From contig JH720307.1 of assembly GCA_000231825.2 (NCBI GenBank), positions 1,202,880 through 1,266,879 on the forward strand: DNA of 64,000 bases, read 5' to 3'. Position numbers and translations under genes: made by a program. The first letter of the stretch is position 1. Each line of letters opens with the position of its first letter. Below, in pieces: positions 1-11,062 of this stretch. The notes below the pieces were generated by a model. That model did not search any database. It worked only from the letters and a program-made list of their open reading frames with translations, and was not told where the DNA came from. The stretch comes from Tetrahymena elliotti 4EA. Lineage: Eukaryota; Ciliophora; Oligohymenophorea; Hymenostomatida; Tetrahymenidae.

Positions 1-2718
1 TATGTAGCAACAGCTACTTTTACTAATCAAAATAAGCTAAAAAATAATGCATAGACAGAAAATTAATAAAAGATTAAGTAGGAGTTATAAGGAGTGATGA
101 ATAATGAGATGAGATAATATTAGCTTGAAAAACAAGAACAATAATAATTAGAACAGAAAAAGAAAAAAAGACGTCGTATGAAAGGAAAATTAAATTATAT
201 TGAAAATATGGAAGAATGTGGGAAGAATTACTTCATGCTTGTTTTAGAAAGAAGTGAAGATTATGTAAAAAGTCTTTATAATGGCTTTAGAAGTGCTTAT
301 TTGCATATGCTTTATTTATAAGAAAAGGAATTTAATCCCTTAAAGAGAATTAGAAAACTCAAAGATAATTCTAAGGGATTTTAGATCTCTAAATCATTTA
401 TTCTTAAATTAATAGAAAAAAGAAAGATTCCCTTTGCTAAAAAATATGACAAAATAGATATCTTTCATTTGATATGGGCTTGGGACTGGGCTGAATTTAT
501 TAGTTAGTAGAGCTCAATTTAATTTAATCTCAAAGACGACATATAATTACTCTACGATTATCTAGACAGAATGTTTTAGGTTACCTGCAAGCAGTTAAAA
601 GAGCATTAAAACATTGAAACTGAGCTAAATAAAAGCAAACAGATATTCTAACGTACAAAGAAGCTTAATGAAATTAAGTAAAAGCTCATTAATAAATCTA
701 AAGAAATAAAGGAGAAAAACAAGAAAGGGTATTTATCAGGAGATGAGGAAGATGATTAAGGTGGCATAAACGAAGTATTAAGCAAATTTAAGTATGAAAA
801 TACTCCAAAATTGAAATAACAAAAACCAAATTTCGCTGCTGAATTGGCCTTAGAACCCTTAGATCTCAACCAACCTTCTTCAATTCCACCTGAAGATCAA
901 TAAAATAATAACCATCCAAGAAAACTTTCAAATAATTAAGTGAACTAAAATCTCAAAAAATCAGATGAGCATGTTGATCAAGAAAAGGAAATAGAAGAAT
1001 TGGAATTTTAATTTGGAAGATTTTAGCAAAGAAGAGTAATTAACTTAGATGAAGAGTAGTTACTAACTCTTTCAGTTATTTTAGAAGAAATTTTGAAAGA
1101 GAGAGATGTACTTTGTAGCTAATAGCATAAGCCAATAAATCCTCTTTTTGGAGATGAAAGTAAACCAAAAATGAGTAAAAAATTAAGAAAATCTGATGCT
1201 ATCATCTCTTTAGAATATTACTTGATTCCTACTATTATATACATTTCATTGTATTCTATAGGAGAAACCTATACACCTAGAGATATTAATATATGGATGA
1301 AAAATGGTTTATTCCCTTATAATCTAGGTATAGCACCATTTATCAAAATATAAGATAGTAAACTTTATTGGCTTTATCCTTAGTCTATTCCTAGCTCAAA
1401 TTTTATTCGTATGACAGCGAAAAAATTTATTGCAATGACCAATCACAATATAAATGTCTCTAAAAAGAGATTACTAAGATAAAGTCTTAAACTAATAAGC
1501 GATTTTGGGTTACCTTTGGAATGGGCTTGTATGATCTATTAGATATGTGTAAGATTATACAAAGATAAGCATGATAAAGAACTATCTGATAGTGATGAAT
1601 TCGATTGTGATATTATTGTCTCAACATCCCTAATTATACTTCTCAAAATGATTTATGGGCTCAATGATGAAATGTTTGGAGTATTATTGAATAATGAAAT
1701 TCTAGAAGAAGCAAAAGAATATTTAAATGAAAGGTAATATTCATTTTTGAAATCGATCATTAAAAGCTTTGAAAACACAAAATTTAAGAGAACAAATGAC
1801 TTCTATTGTAATGTGCCACCATTCAAATAGGTTGCTTTTAATATTTAGAGTTGCATAGTAGAGCAAAAATAAGAATAGGTTTTAGATTTGACAAATTATA
1901 ACCAAATAATAAACTTATCTTATAATAATCTAATTATTCTTCTTTAATCATTTGTTGATAGACATAAACTTTTAAAGGTTCATTAAAAAATGAAAAACAA
2001 TGCTTTAACTTAAAACTAACAATCATAGTTGTCTTATTAGCTTATGCAAGGAAATAAATCTGCAATCAAATCTTAAAAGATGACTTAACAAGCAGCCTAA
2101 TTGCAATATGATGAATTAGAAGATGAAATTTAATACATCAAATAAATGAGATCCCATTTACCTAAGATTATCTAAAGCAATATTTAAAATAAAAGCTAGG
2201 ATTCACCCAACAAATTGAGCTAAGAAGAGCCCTTTTTCTTTTAATCTATTTTTACCTAATCCTAAAAAAGTTAAAAAGAATATTCTCAATAGCAATAATC
2301 ATAGCCTAAAGAAGACTAGTAAGAGCCAACTTTTAGCATTAATAAGAATTCAGAATTCAACTCAAAAAACTCTAAAGAGTATAAGTTTTCTTCTTTGTTG
2401 AACTCAGACCTTGAATACATAGCCAACAAAGCAATCAAAAAGGGCAACACTTCAGCCCCACCTTGCTATGATTATGAAATAGAAAAAAGCTATGAAACTA
2501 ATTCAATGAGCCTCCCAAATGAGCTCAAATTCGTAGTAGACAAATTATCTATTTACACAGGAGAAGAAACTTCAAAGATGCTACACTATCTTGAAAGATT
2601 AGAAGGAAAAATTTATAATTTAGTAAAGAAAAATACAAAGAATAGTGTGACACCTCATGGTATCTTCCTCTAAATGGTTTCAAAAAGTTTAGACTTAAAT
2701 CAAAAAAAATCTGAGTGA
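1..2718 (+). CDS. TAF1B/Rrn7-like RNA polymerase I initiation factor, 5' partial
   Basis: One frame is open from base 1 to TGA at 2716-2718 with TAA/TAG read as Gln, about 905 residues, so the start lies upstream. A basic KKKKRRR patch comes early. Residues about 60-150 hold a helical block with LVLERSEDYVKSLY and a W-rich segment near HLIWAWDWAEF. A second conserved block lies around 1171-1350, with LPTIIYISL-like helices, RDINIWMKNGLFPY and a GLPLEW motif near 1508. TAF1B/Rrn7 proteins are TFIIB-like Pol I factors with a zinc ribbon and two cyclin folds. The pattern of alternating hydrophobic helices, then D(I/L)xxWxxxGxxPY, fits the cyclin-fold region; the zinc ribbon would be in the missing 5' part. 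The C-terminal third is Gln/Ser-rich linker plus a final helical stretch. Known for the family: it helps recruit Pol I to rDNA promoters in the nucleolus. The assignment is inferred from motif resemblance only. Confidence 0.55.
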
Positions 2719-2828
2719 AATTATCATTTAACTTACTTAATAAATTAAAAAAAACATATTTAAAATAAATTCTTTCAATAAATTCCAAAAGTTCAAAAAA
2801 ATATAATTTCAATAATGTAATGTAATAG

Positions 2829-2851
2829 AATAATAATAATAATAATAATAA
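2829..2851. repeat. (AAT)n microsatellite
   Basis: Perfect AAT/TAA triplet run of about 23 bp in the 3' spacer of the TAF1B-like gene. It is non-coding. Confidence 0.9.
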
Positions 2852-3485
2852 AAATCTACAACAAAAATTAATCAATAAATAAATAATCCTTTATACTTAT
2901 TATTAAAAACGAAAAATTTTGACTAAAAACATATTTATTATTTACCATCATATATTTTTTATTTTTGCCCAAAAGTATCCTACTTTTTACATTTTTCTTC
3001 ACTAAATAATAACTACATTTAATTTATTTTTATCATACTCAACTGATTTTTAAATATTAAATTTAACTCATCATTTGAACACAAGTTATCTTTTTTTTTT
3101 GTCCAAAATCTCAATTTTCATTTTTTATATTTTTAGAGATAAAAAATTAATATTTTTTTATGTTTTTTATATTTATTGTATGAATCTTCCAATTTCCTTA
3201 ATTATTTTTACAAATTTATATAACAATCTAAATTAGTGAACAAGAATAAACAATTTTAATTTTATCAAAAATAGAAATTTAAATTTACCAATCAAATTCA
3301 TTTCAAAATAAATAAATCTTCTCAATTCTTTCAAATTCTATATCAAATCTAAAAATGAAAGATTAATTTAATATTGATAAATATTCATGGAATTTTGGAT
3401 ATAATCTATAAAAATATTTAAGATTACAAAGCCAATCTATTTCAAACATTTTTTCATTTAATTTGTGGTTAATTAAATTTAAATG

Positions 3486-3591
3486 AATAATTTCAAAAAA
3501 TTAATTTAAACTTAATTAAAATTAAATTAGAGAGAGTAAATAATTTCAAAAAATTAATTTAAACTTAATTAAAATTAAATTTGAGAGAGTA
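3486..3591. repeat. 53-bp direct tandem duplication
   Basis: Two head-to-tail copies, 3486-3538 and 3539-3591, start with AATAATTTCAAAAAATT and end with GAGAGAGTA. They differ at one position (TTAGAG versus TTTGAG). The repeat lies about 240 bp upstream of the nuclease gene start at 3826. It looks like a recent slippage or unequal-exchange duplication. Confidence 0.92.
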
Positions 3592-3825
3592 ATTAAATCC
3601 TAATTTAACTATTTTAAATATCAAATATGATAATTAAAAATAGTTAATTTTAGTAGAATATATGTATACTATATAAATTAATAAAATATTAAACTTTATT
3701 ATAAAAGGGGTGGCTGGACTTAAATTTATTTGTTAACGAAATATGTTTTCTTTTTTAAAATTATTGATTTAGTTTTAATAAAATTTAAGGTAAAATAAAA
3801 AAATAGAAGAGAAAAAAAGTAAGAT

Positions 3826-4993
3826 ATGGAAGAGAGCTAGATAAATAAAAGCTTTTAACATATAGATATTCCAAACTTTAGATAAATTTAAAATCCTAAT
3901 TTTTTACTTCCTGCTTATTAGTTGCTTCGAAGAAATACTTTTAAACCTTTTGTATCAAATTTAAAATAATTTTCAAATAAAAAAGATGAAGGAATGTATA
4001 TTCATAAAGTTATTGAGGAATACCTTATTAAAAGGATTTAAACTCCAGATATGAAATCTGGAAAATGGGTTGAAAAGTTTGGGAACAAATGGATCTTGAT
4101 TGTAATTGAAAAAATAATTAATTACATGTAGTAAAGAGGGCTTGAAAATTATAAGGTGGAATATGTAACAACAAATAGTAGTTTAACCAAAAGATTTGAT
4201 GCTATATTTCATGACAAAAATTTTTATAAGCTTTGTATAATAGATTGGAAGTATTCAGATTGGTCTTTTGATAGTATTTTGAAGCTTGATTAGCAGCATT
4301 TTAAAGATTAGCTTTTTGAGGCTATGAAGTAGTTTAATACTAATAATATTACTCTAATAGTAGTCCCTTTAAAGTAGATTCATAATTTTACTATATAGGA
4401 AATTACATCTGATGATTTATTTAAAACAGTCAAGTAAATGCCTTTTGATTTAAATACACTTAATTTTAAGTATTAGTAATATTATAATTAGATTATTTAT
4501 GATTAGAAAAAAGATATTTTATTATAATAATCATAAATTGGGGTTAGCAAAAAAAAGAACCAACTGTTATATGAGAACATAATTAACATCCTACAAATAA
4601 ATTCTCAAAAATAAATCCATTATTACCTAAATTTAGATAATCTTAATAATGATATTCAACCAAAAAACAAAGACTAATTCTGGATAATTCATGTCTTTTT
4701 AAGTGAAATTTTGGTTAAATAAAATGAATTATTTTAAAATATTTTAAATGATTTAGAAAAATAACAGTCAATTAATTAAATAACTCAAAAATAGGTTTCA
4801 CCCACCAAGTAAATTTTTTTCTTTTATTTTTTTATTTTAATGTATTTTATAAATTGTATCCATTAGAGAAATCTTTACTAAGACTGATATTAATCAATTA
4901 ACTAAAGAAATGAATTGTTTATCCCTCACTTAATCAAGAGGCTATACTGTAATTTGCTTTGAATAATAAGAATATCTTGGTTTTAGATAATGA
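3826..4993 (+). CDS. PD-(D/E)XK superfamily nuclease, RecB/MGME1-like (copy 1)
   Basis: Model join(3826..4808, 4867..4993), 369 residues. The 58-bp intron starts GTAAAT, ends CCATTAG and closes the phase; without it the frame ends in an odd tail at 4887. Motifs in order: IHKVIEEYL (residues about 66-74, the H..E helix common in RecB-type nucleases), an acidic KVEY strand (about 108), KRFDAIF (about 122), then CIIDWKYS (about 137). The last two give the D...(D)xK metal/catalytic pair, and a DQQHFKDQLFEAM segment follows in the place of the family's Q-containing helix. MGME1-type nucleases process single-stranded ends of mitochondrial DNA, but I see no clear targeting signal (N terminus MEESQINKS). 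The next gene, 1.2 kb downstream, shares ITLIVVPLK, TSDDL and KDQFW blocks and is a paralogue. The fold assignment is fairly secure; the biological role is unknown. Confidence 0.72.
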
Positions 4994-6194
4994 TAAATTT
5001 AAAATATGAATTGATAATTACTGATTTTTAAAATTAAAAGGTTCTCTAAATAAAAATATTAATTTGTTGGAAATATATTCAATAATAATTTATTTTAACT
5101 ATTATTATTTTATAAAAAATAAAAAAACCAATTATTTTTAACTTATTTCTTGTCAAATTTTAATTTTATTTAGTAAATATTATAAATGACTATGCTATTT
5201 CTTTATGAAGAAGAGAAGAAGACTATAATTTTATTTATGAAATTTCTTTTTAAAGCTATTATTAATATTATTATTAAAAACAGACCAAATATTCAACCCT
5301 TAGAAAATCAAACAAAGAAATATTAAATGGAAATTTTTTTTTCTATTTCATAATAAAAAATTTGTCTAAACCACAAAAAATTTTAGATTTTTTTATTTTT
5401 ATCGTTAAACATTAATTTTAAAAATTGATAAATAATATTTAATTTTGCTAGAAATTATATTTATTTAATTAAATCTAAGTAAAAATTAATTTTGTAAGAA
5501 CAACCATTCATACTTAATTTGTTCAGAAAATAATTAATAAAAATTATTTTGTTTTAGAGCAAACTAATTTTAAATCCTCAATAATCTGATACTTTAAAGA
5601 ATGTTGAAAATTACTAATTGAAATAGTGACTATCATTTTCAAGCTTTATCCTATTTATTTACATTTTTTGTTTAATAAAATCAACTATAGAGCTATAGAG
5701 TTAATTTGGTTATTATAAAGCAAACAAATACCAAAAAGATAAAAATGAATAGTATTTAGAAAGAAATTTAGTATTCAAGTAAACTTACTAAAATTAATAG
5801 ATCGAGAGATAAAAAATGTGATTATGATAATTTATTTAAATAATTTTTGCAGTTTTAGATATCTTTTCTAAAGATATCATAACAATTATTAAGGACGAAC
5901 GATACATATTTTATTATTATTGTTAGTATCAATATTGTTTAGAATGAAAGTAATAATTGTTTTTATTTGATGAATGAATTTGAAGTGTTTTATTTATAAA
6001 TAAAATATGGTCAGATTGATCAAAATTTTATTAATATTTGATATATTAATAATATAAATATTTATTGTGGTTTTTGTTATCAAAATCAATAATAATTTAA
6101 TAAAAACTTCATTTCAATCCCCCACAAACAGGATAAACTAAGAAAGAAAGATAATAATCATAACTAAACTAAAAGGAATAGCAAAATTTATAAA
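4994..6194. other. Intergenic spacer between the nuclease paralogues
   Basis: 1.2 kb of A/T-rich sequence with scattered short open frames that lack biased codon use. I see no gene and no decayed third nuclease copy. Confidence 0.6.
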
Positions 6195-8303
6195 ATGAAA
6201 AAATAAGATAGCATCATAAACAGAGATCAATTCCTTGAACTGATCTTTAGGTAGATTGATATGGTAGAAGACTACGAAGCTTTGTAAGAAATATTAGAAA
6301 AGGTTACAAACAAATTGTAGATTGTTGGAAATTAGTATGGCTCCATGAGAAGAATTCCTTCTTCTAAATGTAAACATTTAAATTTATTCATTTTTGGACA
6401 AAAATTACTCTCTATCACAGTATTTTTTATTTTCTTTTCTCAAAGTGTAGAAATTCTTCAAAGCAATAATGTTTACTTTGCAATTTGGGTAGTATTAGCT
6501 CATTTTAAAATAATTTCATACAGAGTTATGGCTGATTGTTCATTTCTACTTCATCCTTTATAATTCAAAAAACACACAGAGAATCTCATTTGATTTTCAA
6601 AGATACTTATTATAGAAATGAAAAACAACAAATCTATCCAATTTATTTCAGTTGTGTAAAGAAAGCCATCTGAATTATTATGTTATTATAGTAGAATTGA
6701 GATAACTGAATGATAGACATATAACATTTTTTCATATTAATAATTTAATTCTATAATAGAAGCATAAAAAGAAGAGTTAAAAAGAATGGAACATTTCAGA
6801 AAAGCTGATAGAGAAAACGAATTAAGCATGCAACGTGAGGACTCTTTGGTAGCTGACTACGATTTATGGGAAAGAGAGGAATCTTTAGAGAGACACACAT
6901 CTTTAAGACCTTCTCCTTCTGCTGGTAGACTAGAAAAACCAACTTACCTTCTTAAATAATTCGAATGGGTCTACTAAGAAAAGTTTAATAAGTATATCCT
7001 TTAACTTCAAAACCCACCATTCGATCTTAATCCTAATATTTTTGATCAATCAAATAATCAATCTTAAAATACTAAAGTAGTTTAAGGTTCTTAAATTCAT
7101 TTGCTTATCGAACGTTACTTGAACGATCCTAAGAAGAACGAAAAGATTCTTTTAGAAAATGAATATTTATCTAATGAACAAGGATAATGGATTCAATTTC
7201 TTGTAAATACAGTAAAGGAATATTGCAAAAATTACCTTCATCTCGATGAAATGAAAACAGAGAAACATATTTAATCATTCTTACCCAAAATTTGTTTAGG
7301 AACTTCTACTTCCCACAAAAGTCATGATTGCAGCATTACTGGCATTTCAACATCTTAAACAAATATTGCTGGTCCTTAATAGCATCCAAATTTAAATTCT
7401 AAAAAAGTAGATGTTATTTTCTATAATGAACACAGGGCTGTTATCATCGATTGGAAGTTTTCTCCATTTTCTATAAACGAGCAAGTTTATATGAATGATT
7501 CTAATCACTTTATAGATTAAATATAAGAAGTCAAGAAGTTCTTTAACTTTTAGAAGGAAGTTACCCTACTTATTGTACCTCTTAAAAAGATTACAGGACT
7601 TAATCTTTACGAACTTACAAGTGATGAAATAGAGTTGTTGCAAAAGGAGTAAATCAACCAAGAAATATTTTATTAGACTAAGTACAAAAAGATTCGTAAT
7701 TAAATCTTAGGCAAGCAATACAATATTAATCAAAAGTGCTTGATTGGAGAAGGTAAAAAGTAAAATTTATCTATTAAGGAATATTTCCTTCATATTATAG
7801 AATTAAAGAAAAAGAGTTAGCTAGAATATTATGGAAATTATAAGAATTGCTATGGTAAGAATTCTCCTTCAAACAAAGATTAATTCTGGGCTCTCCATGT
7901 CCTACTCAAAGAATTCAACAAGAAGAATGAATAAATTCTTTAGTTAATTTATTCTAAACAGCCCTCAATTTAGCAAAAGAAAATTAAAGGAAAATAAAAT
8001 GACGAAGTTGATTTCTTCACCATGAATGAAAACAATTAATTGGTGCTCACTAAACAGAATAGTGCTACTCGCCACAAATATAGATAAAATAAAACTGTAT
8101 TATAATACGTCATTGATCAAATTTAAGATATATTTGATGAAGATGAAGATGATTATAGTGACTATGGAGATGATGAATATCAAATCTACATTTAAGAGAA
8201 AGACTCAGACCCAAATGAGGACAATGCAGATTCTGAAGATGGTTAAAACCAAAACGAAATGGAAAATGAGCAATAATAAAATGAAAATGCAGGAGAGTTT
8301 TGA
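6195..8303 (+). CDS. PD-(D/E)XK superfamily nuclease, RecB/MGME1-like (copy 2)
   Basis: Model join(6195..6369, 6760..8303), 572 residues. The 390-bp intron (GTAAAC...ATAATAG) closes the phase and joins a first exon beginning MKKQDSIINRDQFLEL to the main exon; if that exon is wrong, a 505-residue protein starts at 6786. Motifs match copy 1: IHLLIERYL, KTEKH acidic strand, KKVDVIFY, then AVIIDWKFS, giving D...DxK. It differs from copy 1 by an insertion of about 35 residues between the acidic strand and the VDVIF strand, and by a long acidic Asp/Glu/Asn-rich tail after about residue 480 (DEDEDDYSDYGDDEYQ). Shared downstream blocks are VTLLIVPLKKI, LTSDEIE and NKDQFWALHVLL. Such acidic tails often mediate protein contacts, but that is inference. 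Codon use is slightly richer in C-ending codons than copy 1, suggesting higher expression. Confidence 0.7.
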
Positions 8304-9120
8304 TGAAAATTAAATTGTTAAAAATTGTTCCTACTTTTGATATTATATAAACTCTTCTACACTATGATTAAATCTTTGAAAATTTTTTAATATTTAATAG
8401 TAAAAAAAAAGCTATGTTGTTAATATGTAGTATAAAATTCAAAGTATTTTTATGTTTCTGTTCAAATTACATTAAGAAAAATAATTTAATTTTTAATTAA
8501 CTTACTCAATTTTTTATTATAGAAATGTTAAAATTTTTCTTCATTACACACTCAATCTTCGCATTAAAATATTTTTAATTATAATAATTTTTATTATTTA
8601 TTTTTTATTAAAGGAAAAAGAATGTTTTTAAGATGATTTTATTAAATTTGAAAGGTAGTAGCTTGAATAAATAAAACACATTTAATTATCTTAGTTAATT
8701 GAAATAAGCAGCATTTGACATGTTGAAAATAGGTTTTTATTTTCTTCGTAAATCATTTTCTAAATTTATTAATTTTTAATCAATGATAAATATATTATTT
8801 AGAGCAGTTACTTTTTTTTCTAGCAGACTAGAAACTTATTAACAAACATTTTTAATTTGAAAATAATTAATTTTGATAAAAGGAAATATTTTTTTGTGAT
8901 TTATCAGATATTTTAAATTTATAAAAAAAATTTGCAAATTTTATTAAATTATAATTTAAAATTTTAAAGATATATTAATTTAATATTTAATTAATATCTT
9001 AAGTAGAGCAAACAAATTTTATAATTAACAAAATTTTCATTTGTAAATTTAAGGAAGAAACAAACAAGCAAGCAAACACAATACTTTTAAAAATTAGAAA
9101 TTTAGCTAAGGCATAAAAAA
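8304..9120. other. Intergenic AT-rich spacer
   Basis: About 0.8 kb with long A and T tracts. No coding, RNA or repeat signal seen. Confidence 0.6.
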
Positions 9121-10353
9121 ATGGAAATTGAACAATCAGCAGCATACGAAGAATTAGTTAAGAATTATTAAAGAGATATTAATTGTCTCGTTGATGATGT
9201 AAATTTTAGCATTTAAGAAATCTACTATTTGGTGTGATAATTTATGTAATATAATAAAGGATAGAAATCTTCGTAAGAAAGGTTTAACCACCATACTAAA
9301 ATAAGCTTTTGCAACTTCTACTCCAACTAAAGAATTACTTTAGTTCTTTTAGATAAATGTCTTAAAAAATTTGCTTAGAACAATTGATGATTCTATTGAA
9401 AAGAATAGAGAATTGGCATAAAATATTATTTAATCGTAATCAATAATTCATAATTTATTTTTCTAAATTTTTTTTAGAGATTAGATTTTACCTCCTATAA
9501 TTCATAGATGACAAAACAATATTATATTTAACAAATTAGATTTTGCACAAGAGCTAATGGAAGTGTTGATTTAGTTGATAGAGAAGTTACTCAATAAATT
9601 TTATAAAAACTTTGCTAAAGAGTAAATACTATTCCATATGCTGAATAAAGTATTAATAATTGAAAGTGAATTATTTTTTTAATTTAAGTATTTTCAAATA
9701 AAAGGTGAAGAAATAAGACTTTTAATTACTTAAAATATGATTGAATTAGTTAAATTATTTTCATAGCATTTCATTCCTATTGTTGGAGATTTTGCAGTTG
9801 CCGTTTCTCGTTTATTACAAGATTAATATCCAGAAGTTAAAAAAACTGGTGCAACCTTAGTTGAAGAATGTTCCAAACATTTGAAGTAAAATATTGGACA
9901 TCATGGTATTTAAATTGCAAAGTCTCTTGCAAAGAACTTTGAACATTAGCATTCAAAAGTCCGTAAAGTTACAGTACAAGTAAATTTAAATTTAAATGAA
10001 GACAAATAGATATAAAATATTTGCAATTATAATAGGCTTTAACTACTTTTTTATTGTGTGAAGGTGCTGGTTGTTTATATGAGCATGTTAATGCTAGCTA
10101 CATTAAGGTTATTAATGATAAAATAAATGAAGTTCGTAAAGCTGCATATGAATCTGTTGCATAACTTTTAAATTCCTTTTCCGTTCCTAATTTGAGAAAT
10201 TTCGAAAGTGATCTTGTTCTCCTTTTACTTAATAGTCTTTCTGATGAAATCTAAGAAAATGTCTTGCTTGGATAAAAATTAGTAGAAGAATGTGGCATGA
10301 GTAGAATGCGTCTAGCAATAGAAAACAATGAAAAAGTAGATTAGTACATTTGA
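9121..10353 (+). CDS. DNAAF5/HEATR2-like HEAT-repeat protein, half length
   Basis: Model join(9121..9198, 9260..9435, 9540..9649, 9705..9979, 10036..10353), 318 residues; all four introns are GT...AG and every phase closes. HEAT-repeat features in DNAAF5 order: INCLVDDDRNLRKKGL at the N terminus, NRELAQNII, QSEEIRLLI, then DFAVAVSRLLQDQYPEVKK and FEHQHSKVRKVTVQALTT, then KINEVRKAAYESVAQLL. The spacing between NRELA and EEIRL supports the 104-bp third-exon choice over a nearer AG at 9477, which would hit TGA. DNAAF5 is a cytoplasmic factor for preassembly of axonemal dynein arms. The usual protein is about 850 residues; this one stops at VDQYI-TGA, and the following 700 bp show no further HEAT coding. 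It may be a C-terminally truncated paralogue, a gene split in ciliates, or a decaying copy whose exons remain intact. Confidence 0.7.
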
Positions 10354-11062
10354 ATCTAAAAACGGTTTTGTAGAAAAATTTTAGTTAAATATAAATCTTA
10401 AGTCAAAAAAAAAATAATTTTTTTTATGATTTATTTTTTTAAACAAACATTTATATCTTAATATCTATATTAAAATTTTAATTAGCTAGTTAGAATTAAC
10501 AATTTTCAAAATATATCATCAATAAAAACAAATTTTTTGAAATAAATTCAGTACCTAATTTTTATGATTTACTGGGCTCAAAATTTAACTGTGAAATTTT
10601 TAGGTTAAGATAATCAATATCGACTTAATTTTTTGTACAATTTAATATTAAAAGTGGGATTGTTAATATGTCTTTATTGAATTTATCTACCTCAGAAGGA
10701 CATAGAAGCATATGTTTTTTATTTATTTTTTAGTATTTTGGTTTATTTGAAAGATTGATGAATTTTTAATTTAAATCTTTAGTAATAAAAAAATAAAAAA
10801 TAAAACCTATGAAAATAAAAGCTTCTTGAATGCTATTAGTTTGTGTTAGATTTCTTGCATTATTCTAAATTTTCCATCCATAAAGTTTATTGATTCAGTC
10901 AGCTAAATCATCTTTAAATTTATTAGTAAATTAAAAATTTAATTGATTTGTTTGCTTCTTGGCTATCAAAATATAAATAAATAATATTGAAAATAATAAA
11001 ATCTATTTAAAATTTCTAAATTACAAAATAAAAAATATTTAGCAGCTTTTTATTTAAATATC
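10354..11062. other. Intergenic spacer, no C-terminal DNAAF5 exons
   Basis: About 0.7 kb read in all frames for remaining HEA-type rep eats of the upstream gene; none found. A/T-rich with no other recognisable element. Confidence 0.55.

Larger units (their letters stand above)
2719..3825. other. Intergenic AT-rich spacer
   Basis: About 1.1 kb without a coding signal in either strand under the ciliate code. It contains an (AAT)n run at 2829-2851 and a 53-bp tandem duplication at 3486-3591. It should hold the terminator of the upstream gene and the promoter of the nuclease gene at 3826, but no specific motif is recognisable. Confidence 0.6.

Noticed and set aside
6370..6593. Possible small membrane protein continuing the 6195 frame to TGA at 6591
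   Set aside because: A GTAAAC...ATAATAG intron at 6370-6759 joins the first exon in phase to the nuclease; the hydrophobic stretch is better read as intron.
8026..8313. Plus-strand Met/Lys-rich ORF
   Set aside because: Alternate frame of the acidic tail of the second nuclease gene.
9199..9217. 19-bp mini-intron in the DNAAF5-like gene
   Set aside because: Extending to the AG at 9259 gives a normal 61-bp intron and a continuous HEAT motif (LVDDDRNLRKKGL).
9436..9477. 42-bp intron followed by an LPPIIHR reading
   Set aside because: It resembles a HEAT motif but runs into TGA after seven residues; the 9436-9539 intron closes phase and gives the expected spacing to EEIRL.
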